Origin: Branchiostoma floridae
Taxonomy: Eukaryota > Chordata > Leptocardii > Amphioxiformes > Branchiostomatidae
DNA: 64,000 nucleotides
Assembly: GCF_000003815.2 (NCBI RefSeq)
Contig: NC_049981.1
Span: forward strand, 31,647,811-31,711,810
Direction: 5' to 3'
The translations under genes and the position numbers were made by a program. Positions within the stretch are counted from its first letter, which is position 1, and every line of letters begins with the position of its first letter. Below, in pieces: positions 12,700 to 25,600 of the stretch. The notes under the pieces are model-generated. The model had not been told where the DNA came from and did no database searches. It saw only the letters and a list, made by a program, of their open reading frames with translations.

Positions 12700-12790
12700 T
12701 GACTCGCCCGGTTTCTTCGGTAACTGCACGGAGAACACTTCCACTGCCTTATATACGCCAGGGCGCTCCCAGACACGTCAGAGCGCAACC
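12700..12790 (-). promoter_or_regulatory. TATA-type core promoter of the signal-peptide gene
   Basis: On the minus strand GCGTATATAAGGCAG runs through 12,745-12,760, preceded by the GC-rich GGGAGCGCCC. It lies ~380 bp before the ATG at 12,369 in a CpG-rich segment (about 12,100-13,350). The start site would be near 12,720 (inference). Confidence 0.5.
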
Positions 12791-13689
12791 GGAAACCGCA
12801 TTAAAAACGCCCCGAATCATTTTTGAAATTTTTCCCTAAACGCTCCATCCCGAACAACTTTCCATTGTTGTTCCGTTCCGAGAAACTCCGGTGGTTGTTG
12901 TACGGATTATTGTTGGACGACAGCCCGCAAAACTTGGCCCCGTAAACACGAATCGTATCCTTGGTCTTCCCGCCACTACAGTCGTTTTCCTCGGTCCTTA
13001 CGATACGGTCTGTGGAACACTAGTACTGTACGGATCTGTTACGGGTTTGTTCAACACGGAGGCGGGTAGACCGGAGATGTTACACCGAGTGACCGTCTCG
13101 CTCCTTATCGAGTTAAATATCCCATCCACCTTGGTCTTGTTAACCTGTATCCGGCCTTTCAATCACGCGGACTGCTCAACCATGAGCCACGGAGGGACCG
13201 GGTCACAGCGTTACCCCTTCTCGGGGCTGGGTCCGTCTCACCCCGCAAGGACACGCAGACACGACCGGTGCTGTTCTCCTGGCACGTCCTCGGCTCGTAT
13301 GAACGTTCTTGTTCGCGAAACTGACGCGGTTTATGTAAAAGTTTTTATGTGAAGAGTCTGAGGTCTCCAGCGCCAGTCCTCAGCACTGTTGACGAGCTGT
13401 GAGTATGAAATACAGGTCAGGAACCCGACACAACACCTTGTCTGCATTATGGCAGGCAGGGAGAAGTTAATAAACTGGATCGACCTCGTAACACTTATTT
13501 ATTTATTACGTACTTCGCGAGTGTTCGTAACTCTGTAGGTGTTCTGTTGTTGTTTTGCTTTCAAGAAACTAGACATTTTATATAACCTCCTTGATAACAT
13601 ATGGTCTCGAGCTCGCCACGAGAGAGGACAACTAGATTCGTCAGCATTGAGGATAAACTATGTAGAAATCCTGGTCCACACCTGTATGA

Positions 13690-13960
13690 CTGTATCTGTG
13701 TAGGGTAGCTAGAGTATAGTGGAGTAGAATGAAGCTACAGTAGAAACGAGAATAATAGAGTAGAGTAGAGTAAAGCAGAGTAGAGAAGGGTACAGGAGTA
13801 GTGTGGGGTAGACATAGCCTCTACCAGGTTCCGGGATGAGGAAATAACTCCTCTGGCCGGCCGACTGTCCTAGTGCACCATCAACTCTATTCGTCCAATG
13901 TCTACTATTAGACTGTTAGACCACCGACCCGAGGAGCCTGGAAGAGGCTAGGATAAACAT
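13690..13960. repeat. (GAGTA)n and adjacent palindromic element
   Basis: AGAGTAGAGTA simple sequence runs 13,700-13,800. From ~13,816, TAGCCTCTACCAGGTTCC is mirrored by GGAGCCTGGAAGAGGCTA at ~13,937-13,954. Confidence 0.55.
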
Positions 13961-13984
13961 GGTAGAGTAGAATAGGTGACAATA

Positions 13985-14055
13985 TCTTGTCCAGAACACG
14001 AGAAAAAAATCGGAAGTTCCGCTGCAGTACCAAAGAAGGAAGCTAGGGGATCCAA
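13985..14055 (+). repeat. Fragment of a dispersed repeat (CCGCTGCAGTACC)
   Basis: CCAGAACACGAG, then GAAGTTCCGCTGCAGTACC, then GAAGCTAGGGG. The same block order occurs at 17,270-17,345 and 62,385-62,455. Confidence 0.55.
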
Positions 14056-14412
14056 AATATGTAATCATTTCGAAGTGCCCACAAAGCAAGACATCCGTAT
14101 TGGCATTCTCGTATTATCGTGGTCACAGATGGACAGACGTACAAAAGTTGCCGACATAACTTTCTTGGCGATGATATAAATATCTCAGCAGTAGAAGCAA
14201 CCCAGACGGAAAAGGATGTGGTTTTAGCTGGAATGAAATCCGATTCTGTTCTTTTTCTGTGCCCCAATCCCAGTTATCTTTCAGGACGTCCGGGGTAAAG
14301 TCAGGCCTAGAACATATCATTCATGAGTTGCCTACGCCAACTTCAGGCACACTTGTCACTACCCTGGCAAGGAGAGAAGGGCCTGGAGACAGCTCTCCAT
14401 CTTCAGATATAA

Positions 14413-14595
14413 TTGCAGAAATGTTCGCGGTGGATTAACGTTCGCGGTTTTCGCGGTGACCACTTCATCGCGAACTTGAAACCACCGCGAATATTTTTCC
14501 ATGGCAGCAAGAGACTATGTACAGTGCATGGTGCTACCGCGAACTTAAAACCACCGCGAAATTAAATCCCCGCGAACTTAAATGCCTTTACAGTA
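14413..14595. mobile_element. Palindromic MITE (TTCGCGGTGG family), copy 1
   Basis: Arms rich in TTCGCGGT and ACCGCGAA; the right end is TTTACAGTA. Other copies: 34,133, 49,203 and 51,337. Confidence 0.85.
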
Positions 14596-15004
14596 TACCT
14601 TGTCCCCCCAACGACCTGCAGGTCAATGGACTAGGTAGGTAGGGGTTGTACAGGAGGATCAGAAGCACCTGGTAGAAGCCGGACGACTATGCTGTGCCGT
14701 ATTTTTCTGGACGACTACCTTTTCTGGCTGCTCAGTTTTCCTGACGCGCCACCATAATGAGATCTTCATCTGCTGAGAGATTACCTGGACGCTCACATGA
14801 TCTAGCAAGGACACAGAAGAAGGCAGCTTACAGTAGTCAGGACACTTTCTTTCGATACCAGGTCACAGGAGCCCGAATTATACATTTTGGTCCGAAAATG
14901 ACCAGAAATGTCAGAAAATCAATTTTGGACAGATATGAGATGCCTCCCAAGTTGTGTGTAGCAGTTACTCATAGCAGTTTTCTCTCCTAGGCAACAGCGC
15001 ACTA

Positions 15005-15300
15005 CTCTCCAAGCAGAGGTTAGGCTCCGGCTGTTTTTTTNNNNNNNNNNNNNNNNNNNNNNNNNNNNNNNNNNNNNNNNNNNNNNNNNNNNNNNNNNNN
15101 NNNNNNNNNNNNNNNNNNNNNNNNNNNNNNNNNNNNNNNNGTCGTTTTTATCGGGCTTTCAATTTTTTTTTATATCTTGCTGTGTCAAAACCTAGGTCAG
15201 ACACAACAACAACAAAAAAAAAATGACAAAATAGAAAGCCCGATAGAAACGACTAAAAAAACGTTAAAAAACAGCCGGAGCCTAACCTCTGCTTGGAGAG
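15005..15300. mobile_element. Palindromic MITE containing an assembly gap
   Basis: Left arm CTCTCCAAGCAGAGGTTAGG, right arm CCTAACCTCTGCTTGGAGAG. The inner right arm has its partner in the sequence around the gap. Confidence 0.8.
15041..15140. other. Assembly gap (100 N)
   Basis: Exactly 100 N, a conventional size for a gap of unknown length. It falls in the hairpin loop region of the MITE. Confidence 1.
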
Positions 15301-15949
15301 TAACTGCGCACATGATTTTGGAAACGGTCAGCCGTTTCGTACAGCATTCAACGTCTTTGGTCAGTGACATCTGAAACTAGTGGATGCTACCTGAAACGTC
15401 TGACCGTTTCCAAAATTACGTCCACTTGCTTGAGGTATTGCTTTATGGCGTATCTTGTTACCTCGATGTCTAACCTTCATCGACGTAATCTGTGAACATA
15501 ATTTAACTTGGGATTCAGACCCTCAGATCAGATCAAACGTACAATGACAACGCTTTCCGCTTGGAGTCACTGTCAATTCAGTGCTCTGGGAAGCATGTTT
15601 GAGGACAAAATGTTTTGTAATCCTGATATCGTAGAAGGGTAAATTTTCAGGACATACTATTAAACCTTACTTACGTACTACAAGGAAACCCATACAAAAT
15701 GACAAATAGATGTAAAAACACAATGAAAATTTAGACTTTAAAAAAATGGTATTTGTGATAAAATTTGCGTGGGGGCCCCCCGTAACAATGCGCACCTGCT
15801 GACCCTTGGAGTAATCCTTACAGAAATTCTTACCTGTAAGACAATTTCCTCACCAGATCCCGCTGATCCGGCTAATCCTTATCTGATGGGGTCTTTGGGA
15901 AGCGGCTTATCGGGGGGAGGGGCGGGATTAGTGTCTAACATACACGGTG

Positions 15950-16272
15950 GAACAGACATGGCGGGGATAATGAGTTAATAACAGGAGATTTACTAGTACA
16001 TGGTCAATTTTCACTAGTCTTTGTAGCCCTGTCACATTGTCGACGATCTTCGGGCGTACTTCGCGATCGCTGGAAGGTCGGCCGATTTTAAGATCGTCGC
16101 GCGTATTTTTCGCCTGAAAACCGTCCCTGTCACATTGAGCGAGGCTCGGGCGATCGCCAAACAATACGTTTATTGACATGTCGTCATCTCTTGCACTCAG
16201 GCGATGAAAAAAATGGGCGGGAGGAGGATGGTGGTTTTTCAAAGGTAGAACAGACATGGCGGGGGTAATGAG
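15950..16272. repeat. 25-bp direct repeats around a CpG-rich insert
   Basis: GAACAGACATGGCGGGG-x-TAATGAG occurs at 15,950-15,974 and 16,248-16,272 with one mismatch. The insert has inverted GACGATCTT/AAGATCGTC and two CCCTGTCACATTG blocks. Confidence 0.7.
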
Positions 16273-16387
16273 GACATATGTTTAATTTTCTTTCGGACAG
16301 ACGAGGACAATGTCAATGTGGAACTGTACTCAATTAGTGATATTTCAACAGTGCCACATACAAAGCACAAACAGAAGGTACGGGTAT

Positions 16388-16516
16388 CCATTTTTGCATG
16401 TGGGGGAAGGTCGTGTAAATAGCCTTTCCCAAGGGCGCGGCGTTGGGGGCACGGCGAGTATCGAACTCGGGACCTCCAGGTTCCAGGCCTAACACTCTAC
16501 CAGTTACACCCCACAT
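16388..16516 (-). repeat. tRNA-headed SINE fragment
   Basis: On the minus strand a GGTAGAG A-box region and a GAGTTCGATACTC B box lead into CGCCCTTGGGAAAGGC, then a short body. Confidence 0.7.
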
Positions 16517-17269
16517 GACGCTACAACAGGAAATATACATGGTCGATTCAGTTTTACCAAGCCTCGTGGCGGACGGGAGGTGCCTCACTTTCGTTTTTAC
16601 ACGGGAAAAAAGTGCCCTCAAGACACGCGCCGCTTGTCGAAGGACATTTTTAGGACAAGGCATTTTTTCCTCGTGTAAACCGGTCCATAGTAGAAATTGG
16701 CCCAAAACGTATGGGAGTACAGAATGATCTGTTTCTAATGATTTGCACTATTCATTCATTCGCTAATTTTTCTGACAAAGACTAGGCTTTACCTTCTGTG
16801 GCTAACTTGAACTCCTCTGTAGCACCTCTTTCTGAACAATTTCTGTTATTAATCCAGCCACCAGAGATGTCCAGCGGAAAATGACACTTGTGTTTTTCAT
16901 GGAGGTAAAAACTTAGTCGATTATGTTGTATGGCTGCAGCACCGGACTCTGTCACATGTTGGCGCTTTTGCTTCACAATTGGTTCCAAACCAGCGATTGC
17001 ATTGCCTGCAGTGCCTAGTACCGTCACAAGTAGGCGCTTTTGATCGATCATTGATTAGGTCATGATGACGATTCTTTGATGCAGCGAAGGTAGAAACATG
17101 GAACGTGAAAGCATTGAATATTGTAGTTCAGGTCCTCTGCACCCACACCCCCCCCCGCCCCCTCGGGTTTCTTTACCATGAACTTGTATTGCATACCCGA
17201 CACCAGGTTGTACTGAAGAGCTTTTACACAGCTACCTACCACTTAAAAATCATCACCCAAACAAGTCCC

Positions 17270-17490
17270 AAACAAAAAATAGCAAAACCGGAAGTTTCGC
17301 TGTAGTACCATAACACGCCGCTAGAGCGCCCTGCCGTAACGCAATTCCTGCCATTACTTCGTCATGTCTAATCCTACCCACATACCAAATATCAAAACCA
17401 TCCATCCACGCGTTCCCTAGTTATCAAGCTGACAAACAAGCACCTGACATCAAAACAACACTGACCACAAACCCTTCGTTTCACGAAGGG
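17270..17490 (+). repeat. Dispersed repeat related to 62,385
   Basis: GGAAGTTTCGCTGTAGTACC, then GCCGCTAG, then CCTACCCACATACCAAATAT. Shares block order with 62,385-62,540; no frame. Confidence 0.5.
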
Positions 17491-17712
17491 AAAAACCGGA
17501 TCACTGCGCGACACTCAACTGGCTCCATTTCACACCGAGTCCATTACACACCTAACTCAGTTCACAAACACCAGTAAATCAGAAACCACAATTAGTTCAG
17601 AGCTGTTTTTTGCAACATAACCCATAGAGATATGAATCATTACACATGCAAAATTTCATAGATCAGACAACTGAAAGTGGGTCAGAGTTATTACTTATTG
17701 AACCCCCCCGTA
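17491..17712. mobile_element. Truncated mariner-type MITE
   Basis: Collinear with 58,650-58,870, about 90% alike by eye, including the end GAGTTATTACTTATTGAAC. The other half is missing; the flank is CTTCGTTTCACGAAG. Confidence 0.85.
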
Positions 17713-18659
17713 TACAGTGGACACCAACTAATTGCATCACTGCTATTGGCATAAGTCAAGTCAAGATTACATTGAAATATTTGCCTTTCTATTGCCACTT
17801 TCAATTCAAAACTTCATCCACGGCCTGCCAAACCAATGTTTTGGTACTCTCCAAAATATGATGTATTTGGTAATACTGACGTTATGCTACTATAATCAGA
17901 TTCAGATTTGATTCTCTTCACCTGAGCCGGACCCGTAACGTTACTTGAATTCGCGGTACCACTCCAACCACCCATGTCCAGTATCAGGGTGAAGTGCACG
18001 AAGTTGTCCTATGTTAACTTAGGTGGCAGAAATTGTCCAAATGTATATAAACCATGCATGTAAACAGAAAAGAGCTGCTGACCGAGCCTATTTTAGCCGT
18101 CTACCGGCTGGATAAAGGACTGCCTGGAGGGAGAAAGAAAAAAGGGAGGAGAAAAGAGCTAAACACTATTAAATTGCAACTTTCTGGGCATATTTGCAGA
18201 GATGTGAAGTCAACAGCCATTTGTATTCATTGTTTTTATGTTGTTTACAACAACAAAAAAGATTACCTCTCTGTGTAAATATGTAAGAGACTGTCTTTCA
18301 GCACCATGGAGAGATACCGCCTCGTGATATGTAACGTGAAAGATGTGAAAGCTAGTGCTACAAACAGATTAACATGAAATAGATTAGCATGAAAGTTCAT
18401 CTGTGTTGGTAGCTATTTCTATAATGAAATAGATTACTTTTCAGCACCATGCAGAGATACTGTCTTGTAACGAGTAATGCGAAAGATGTCAAACCTAGTG
18501 CTACAAACAGACAGATACTGTCTCTAAATACTGTCACCAGAGTAGCTTCTGGAATAATGGTTAGAGTTTCACTTAGGTAAAATGTGCTTCAACAACTGGC
18601 GTCGCATCAGTTTTGGGGACCTCAGAGGATGTCATCCTTATAGTTGAATCAACATAGCC

Positions 18660-18882
18660 TAACCTGGGTACCAGACAGGATCGGGTAGCTAGCGAGTTTT
18701 GTTCGGGGACGCGAGGCGGGCAGCCCAGCGATCTCACATTATAATTAGCGCTCCGGGGAGTTTAAGCCCGAAGGAGTTCCTCAGGCTCAACTCCCCAGAG
18801 CGCTAATAGGAGATCGGCAGGCCTGTTTTGGGCCACCGAATAAATTGCCCTAGCTGCCCGATCCAGGCTGGCCCCCAGGGTA
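18660..18882. mobile_element. Long palindromic MITE
   Basis: TAACCTGGG near 18,660 and GATCGGGTAGCTAG pair with the right end. The central arms (TTAGCGCTCCGGGGAGTT against AACTCCCCAGAGCGCTAA) pair nearly perfectly. Confidence 0.85.
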
Positions 18883-18899
18883 ACATAGCTTCAATCTTG

Positions 18900-21370
18900 C
18901 TTAAAATAAACAGACAAGGTTTTGTGAGCAAAGAACGAAACCAAGCCTTTTGTCTCCTTCACTGAGTTTACTTCCATTCATACATCCATCATTATTCCTG
19001 GGTACAAAATTGCATGAAAGGTGCAAAAATCTGCGACAATTGGAAAAACACACATTGCAAATGTGACAAGTCTGTGAAACATGATGTGTTAAACAATAAG
19101 TACAGTTACTGCTAGCCAAAACTCAAATCTAGACTAACTTACACCATTCTTGTGATATTGCTTACCAATTTACAATCAGATTACTTTTTGTGCAACCAAA
19201 GTACCTTTAACCCAAGCAGCTTAACAAAGCGTCTTACAATCATTTTGGCTTTAAGAGAGATTGCATTTACACAAACAATGCCTAGTTGTCTATTTTTGAC
19301 AAAATCTTACAAAATGCAACAATCGTACAAAAACATGACGAAAACGGTTTCTGTCTGCTCTTACATTAGACATAGAATGTCCAGCATTCGTAACATAGCA
19401 GCTGCAGTACATAAGATGTGAGTTATCAGCCTACACTGATTAAATTTGTTGGTTCTTGTATTTTGGAAATAAAATGTGAACTGACAGAAAGTCTGTAACT
19501 TTTGTACAATTTTGGGTACATACAATGAGATTCACGTTTTTCTATTCTTATGTTGATCTCTTGTTCTGTTTTCACTAAAAAAAATGTCATAGAACGAAGA
19601 AAATACATTGGTGCGGCTTAGTAGTATCATCCTTAATTAACTAATTAGCTAATACAAGTGGCCTAATTAACCTGTATGTCATCCTGGTCATGTTTACAAG
19701 TGTATAATTGACAGTAAAAATGTTTGATTTCATTACAATAAGATACAGAAGATCATTACAAGAGTAAAATAACATCTACTGAACAATTCAAAAATACTCT
19801 TCTTTCAACTTGCTGTTTATATGATTATGTACATCAAAAAGTGAAACATGAAATGTATCTGAAACTTTCTTATCTAACTTTTGATTACACAAAAGCAAAA
19901 ATTGGACAATGGAAAGCTGTATCTTTAGACAGAAATCTTGTTTACGAATACATAAATTGAATAACTAGGTTTAACCAAGGACTTTTGGGCATGTAATCAG
20001 TGTTCTTAGTGTTCATCGGTTGAGGTGATTCGCAAGGTCTTGAACAAATTTGTCGATAAAAAAAAAATCAATTTTTACATCAAATCCTGCGACTCATCTA
20101 CATTGTACAGAACGAGTCATGTGTCTTCATAGAAGACAGAGCAATTGAAATTTTCACTGTTTTCAGACCAGCGCAAACTAAGTCAAACGTTAATGAAATC
20201 ACGGGACACAAGGTACAGTATGTGTAGTCAATGCCTTCATGTCTTTTATCACAATGTAAAACTTACAGAAAGAAGTTAAACTTTGAGTGTGGATACTGCA
20301 ACAGCTGGGCACAATCATTGTGTATTTCTGGGTTTTCTCAATTTGTAGAATTTTTATTGATCCAATCAACAGTGATATATTTGGTGGAAAGTAGCTTCTT
20401 CCACATTTGTCCACAGAGTCTTTCACTGCATCAAGCTTACCATACAAACATCTCCTGAACAGACTCCAAACTCACAGTGAGCAGATGGACATTGTATCAG
20501 AACAGTTGGACATTACTATTCTACACCTGCTAGTTGCTACAGTGAGAATGTGACACTGTTGTGACTATGTAACAACTGAAAAATTGTAGCAAAATTCAGA
20601 TCACTTACTGGTAACTATGATTCCGTAACGAAGGTCCTCCTGACAGAAACTACATGTATCAACAAGTCTTAAGTACAGCATAGCTCAAAAACATTGTGTC
20701 ATGTATCTACATGTTACTATGGCGACCAATGTAACAAACATTCAGGACTGTAGCAATCGTTTGTAGACATATACAGTAAGACACTTCTACACTGCCACAG
20801 TCTGACGACATTGCAACATTTTTTCTTTTTCAATATTATTTACAACAGCAACATAGAGCATCAGCCTCAGTTCAACAGAGAACAAGTGACGTGACAAAAA
20901 AGGTAGACTTGCAGTTTAGTATCAGAAAGGCGTCAAATTGTACAGCCACATAGAAATATACAATGTATGGATGTGGCCAATTTTGATACATTCTGGATAA
21001 GGTTTGTTGGATTCTTCATACAGTCTTACCATTTCTTTTGTTTGAAAGTTGAAAATGGATGTACAATGTTAAACTCTTGGCTCCATCTTTTGTAAGAACC
21101 ATGTGATCTTAGGACAAACTCACATGATGAATTACCTCTACATCCATAATCCATTACATTTGTAAAGTTTCTAAAGAACTGCCACTTCCATTCCCCACCA
21201 AAAAACTTCAAAGACAGACCTTAACTTGATGTAAGGCAGACACGGAGAAAACATACTATACACAAGGCCATCACAATCTGTCATAAGACTCATAACCATC
21301 ACTGCTGCCCATTGTCACAGCAGAAACAGGAATTATATGGCTTTTTATGCAATATATATACGCAGGCAGC
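18900..21370. other. AT-rich gene-free stretch
   Basis: Between the signal-peptide gene and the RTK 3' end. I see no exon, element or strong motif. It could hold an extended RTK 3' UTR. Confidence 0.35.
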
Positions 21371-21379
21371 ACTTAATAC

Positions 21380-21609
21380 TAGTTCACCTTCATCCGTGGG
21401 GTAACCTTTATCTGTCGTTTCTAAAAACTGGGTATTTAGGGATATCAAGTGGATAGACGGACGGTGGTTTCAAACTGCAATATTTTAATCATTTTCTGTA
21501 TACTGGAAATAGTGCAATTTGATACCACCATCTGTCGACTTGATATCCCTAAATACACTGTTTTCAAAAACAACAGATATAGGCTACCCCACGGATAAAG
21601 GTGAACTAA
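21380..21609. mobile_element. Palindromic MITE (TAGTTCACCTTTATCC family)
   Basis: TAGTTCACCTTCATCCGTGG at the left is mirrored at the right, and inner arms (GGATATCAAGT against ACTTGATATCC) also pair. Copies: 47,761, 36,151 (half), 56,042 (part), and the donor array at 29,697. Confidence 0.9.
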
Positions 21610-22183
21610 TGTTAATATAGATATACATTAGACACCATCATTGCAAAGTCCTGGATCCATTGAAGCTACCAACTGCTGATACAATGTTACAAAATTATAG
21701 TCTCTGACCAGTCAGAAATTTATCAAAATTGTACAACTTGTAAGATTATGATCAACATTGACCAACTTTGCCCTCAAAAAACAAGAGCAGCAAATAAGTG
21801 CAACTGCACAACAGTAAGTCTGTGGGCTGAGAATGACGGAACTTTTCTACCACTATGACAATACACAAAATAGTGCACATTTGCTTGCTGAATCTCAATA
21901 CGCTTAAGCTTCTCCCTGATGCCTGGCCCTTTAAGCAATGAAATTCTGAGCCAAAAGGTTACCTTAGGCCCTATCAATTTAAGTTGTTGGTTCTTTGAAA
22001 TTTTTCACATAGAATATAGAGCAATAGGGAAAAAAATTGGGCTAAAGATAAGGATTTATACAAAGCAGTAAGAAAGAATGATTAAGTTTTCTGCTTGACA
22101 CAGCAAACGAACACTACTACTGCACTGTAGCTGCACCTTAATGTTGGATGAAAATTATCAAAAGACTAAATTTTTTTCTTTAA

Positions 22184-22592
22184 TTTATTTTTTATTTGAA
22201 AAATAGGACCGGGCAATTCCAAGAACCAATTCACTACATTGGTGTGTCCCAAATAGGGAGAAACTTAACTGCATAATGACAGATGCACATCTGCAACCAA
22301 TTTGAAAGTGTCAAAGTTTTAGCGCTGATAGACCTTTCATATTTGTAAGAGAAATGCCTTTGATTTCACTGGAAAAACATTGAATTGTAAGTGCTATCTA
22401 TCTTAACAAGATGAGTGATCTTGGTCTTCTATAGGTACACTTGTGAGATGGTGTATCCAACATAAACCATGGAATAGCTGATTCTTGACACCCCCGATAA
22501 AAAGTGGTGAAGTCCTAATTTCTAGCATGGTTCTGTCAGACTTGCCAGAATGTGGAGCAGTCCATTGCTGAAAAGGGGTGTTCAGGATGGCC
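22184..22592 (-). other. RTK 3' UTR with polyadenylation signals
   Basis: Below the TAG of last exon B there is no coding signal. Two AATAAA hexamers in minus orientation occur at 22,184-22,189 and 22,191-22,196, so the transcript probably ends near 22,165-22,180. Longer ends are possible. Confidence 0.45.
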
Positions 22593-22673
22593 CTAGCACT
22601 TTTCCTGTTTGGATTTCTTGGAGTTTGACTCGTCATACATGGCAGCGGGAATTTCATCTATCTTTATGAAATC
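22593..22673 (-). CDS. RTK alternative last exon B (Tyr form)
   Basis: The acceptor follows TCTGATTTTTCAG. It encodes [18 protein letters not shown], a Lys-rich end and TAG, 26 residues. Tyr886 in AMYDES could be a docking site (inference). The upstream exon ends at a codon boundary, so A and B are interchangeable in frame. Confidence 0.82.
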   Translation of the reverse strand, partial: DFIKIDEIPAAMYDESNSKKSKQEKC

Positions 22674-25600
22674 CTGAAAAATCAGAGGAAAACAATATTT
22701 AGCAAATTTCTAAAGGTCTTCTTTAAAAAATAAAACTAGGTTCCTTAGCAACCATATCAAAGCTAAAAGATATTGCAATCAAACAAGCAGTCATCTATGC
22801 AGAAATCTTGCAATGCAAAAAATACTTTACAGTCAAGCATTTCAAGCACCTTCTTTCCTTTGTACACTTGTCAGTAAAAAATCAAGATGAGTCAGATGTG
22901 TAGGGTTATAAGGATATGTCACATTGCATATGTCGTAAAAAATCTCTGGGCAAAAGATCATCATTATCATTATCATCTAAGGTACCCCCAAATAGCCCCA
23001 CACGGGGAAACGTAGGGGGGTTGGGGAGTTAAGGTCCCGGGATTGATTTTTTTAGTTCCAAATTTTGATGGTTGGATGTCGAAACGGATCTAGATAATGA
23101 TATGTTCAACAAAAAATGTGTACATGCCAACATGGAAAATTTTTAAATCTTCCACGTTAAAAACCACTCCTCAAGCTTTTCACTGACAAGTGCATGGTTG
23201 CAAAAAAACACACCACACGAACATAAGAGTGACGTTACTTGTTAGTTGTGCATTTGTGGGTTTGACGTTTAGATTGACATTTCAAACATGACGGCTGGGA
23301 TCTCATGCAGGTGGATGAACTCCTGTGGGGAGGGGGGCAGACGGGACACGGGTTAGTCATGGTGATGGCAACAATAAATAAATAAACAAACAAACAAACA
23401 AATAAATTGTTACCAACATACTGGACAAAACACAAGCAACAAAAACAAAGTTGACTACATGTATTATGCACAAGTACACTATTTGTGTACTTGTGAATAA
23501 TGGTAAGCAAAACAAATTCATTGTTGTTACATGCATCAACAACTACATAAAGCTTGCAACTACAAAAAGTAAATGCACTCTTAAAACTCAAATTATTGTT
23601 ATTGCTACACTTGACAACAGTACAGACAAAAAAAGCAAACTGTTGTTCAGTCACACAATACTTCGTATGCAAAACAAATAAACTGTTGTTATTAACATAC
23701 TGAGCAACACATGGGATGAAAACAAAACTATTCACAGATATACAATATTTACAAGACAAATGAACTGTTATCAACATTTACACAAACTTTGCAACAATAC
23801 AAAAGTTTCTTAACACACATACTTATCAACAATACAAACAACAAAACCCGAAAACAAATCAAACTATTGTGCAGTTACACAATTTGTCACAAATATATAT
23901 TAATGAATGTAAATTAGATATGTTGTTGATAATGACACAATCTTTGAAAAAATTTGATACTCAACACAAAACAACATGACACAATGAATAACATGAATAA
24001 ATCTGACATGGAATATTCACATACAACTTGACAGACAACGTAACTATGAAGCTTTCAAAGTGTGTAACATCCAAATGTCCTTGTTGAATATGGTATATGT
24101 GCCTTTATCTTTGTACTGAATTTCAGTTAATTCTATCCTCATATGGCTAGTTTATGTCTCAGAGCCTTCAACTTTGACATATTACCCACAACACATCTTG
24201 CTGTGCCATTAGCAGTTTAGAAGGTGTGCCGGCTTACAGCACCATATAAGGAAGAACTGACCTCAGCCTTGGTGATGACATCCTCCAACAGTCTGACCAG
24301 GTCGATGAAGGTCGGTCTGTCCTCTGGGTCATCTTCCCAGCACTTTCTCATGATGTCATAACTGCGTGCACACAAAGGGAAGTATAAGCATAATCTGCAG
24401 TGGAAGTCATTCCCTGTGTGACCCTCTTCAGGTTAGAATGACCAATTATTAATAACACAGTCATAACCATATGAGATGCAGTGGAGAGGGATAGAATTCT
24501 GTCATTGTTCTTGGATTCTTTTTTTAAATTGCTGAACTTGAAGATCAACATAAAATACTCTGAGAAGAAAGTCTGTACACTCAGTTTCAGAATTTCAGAA
24601 AGTGAACAGAGTCTTCCTCCCAAACACAGGGCAATGTTTGATACTCACACTTCGTCGTTACAGTGGACAGGTTTGCTCATCCTGAAGCCGTTCCTGAGTC
24701 TCTCCATCATCGCAGGGGGGGACAGGCCGGGGTAGGGGGTGCACGCTGGGGGGGAGTCAATATCTTGTCTTAATTTTACAAGGCAAATATGTCAACATTG
24801 TAGTTCTTACAAGCTTTCTTTCATTGTAACGGAAGGAGATTCAAATTAAATCAGAATCTTGCCGTAATTTTAGGCATCTGAATAGTTCACCCCTTGGCTT
24901 AACCTTTACTGTTCTTTATGAATGCAGATGGAGGTATCACATGTAGGGTGTGCATATCAAATCAGGCAAAGTGAAAATACTGTTAAATTGTACATAAAAA
25001 GGGAAAAATTATAACATAAGGAAGAACTGACCTCAGCCTTGGTGATGTCAGTACCATGTCCCTATGTACTACATATATGTACACTAAGGGGTAAAAGGTA
25101 AATATGAAAATATTATTCTAGATACTAAAAGATACTTACCTAATGTGAGGACTTCCCACATGGTGATCCCGAATGACCAGACATCGGACTTGACGGAGTA
25201 CACGTGGTCAAACAGGGACTCTGGCGCCATCCATCTGAGGGGCAGGCGGCCCTGAGGCAACAGCAACATTCTCATCAGGACATTCTGTTCATCTTAAAAG
25301 ACCCCTTCGAACCACAGAAACTGCTTTTGTCATTGGGGGAATTTACTCACAAATCGTAGCATCATTGTGCTTGTCCATAAACTAAGAAAGCGTTTGAAAA
25401 AGTGTTCGTCTAACACGGAAGAAGCCCCTTTCATGGTACCAGTAGGTGCCGACAAAAGCTTAAAATGCCGCTGTCTTCTGGGTTTAGGGAACATTTTTTT
25501 AAACTTCTTTATTTACAGAATCTGATGATATTGAATGTAAATACGGCCTTGATATATGACATAAATATATCTATTGTGCATCCCTGACAGGACAGTTACT

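Noticed and set aside
12891-13352. 153-codon plus-strand frame
   Set aside because: It lies in the CpG-rich upstream region of the minus-strand gene, has no domain or signal, and CpG-rich DNA gives long chance frames.
23235-23777. 180-codon minus-strand frame, the longest in the window
   Set aside because: Low-complexity Cys/Asn/Val-rich translation of an AT-rich tandem repeat; it overlaps last exon A in a different frame.
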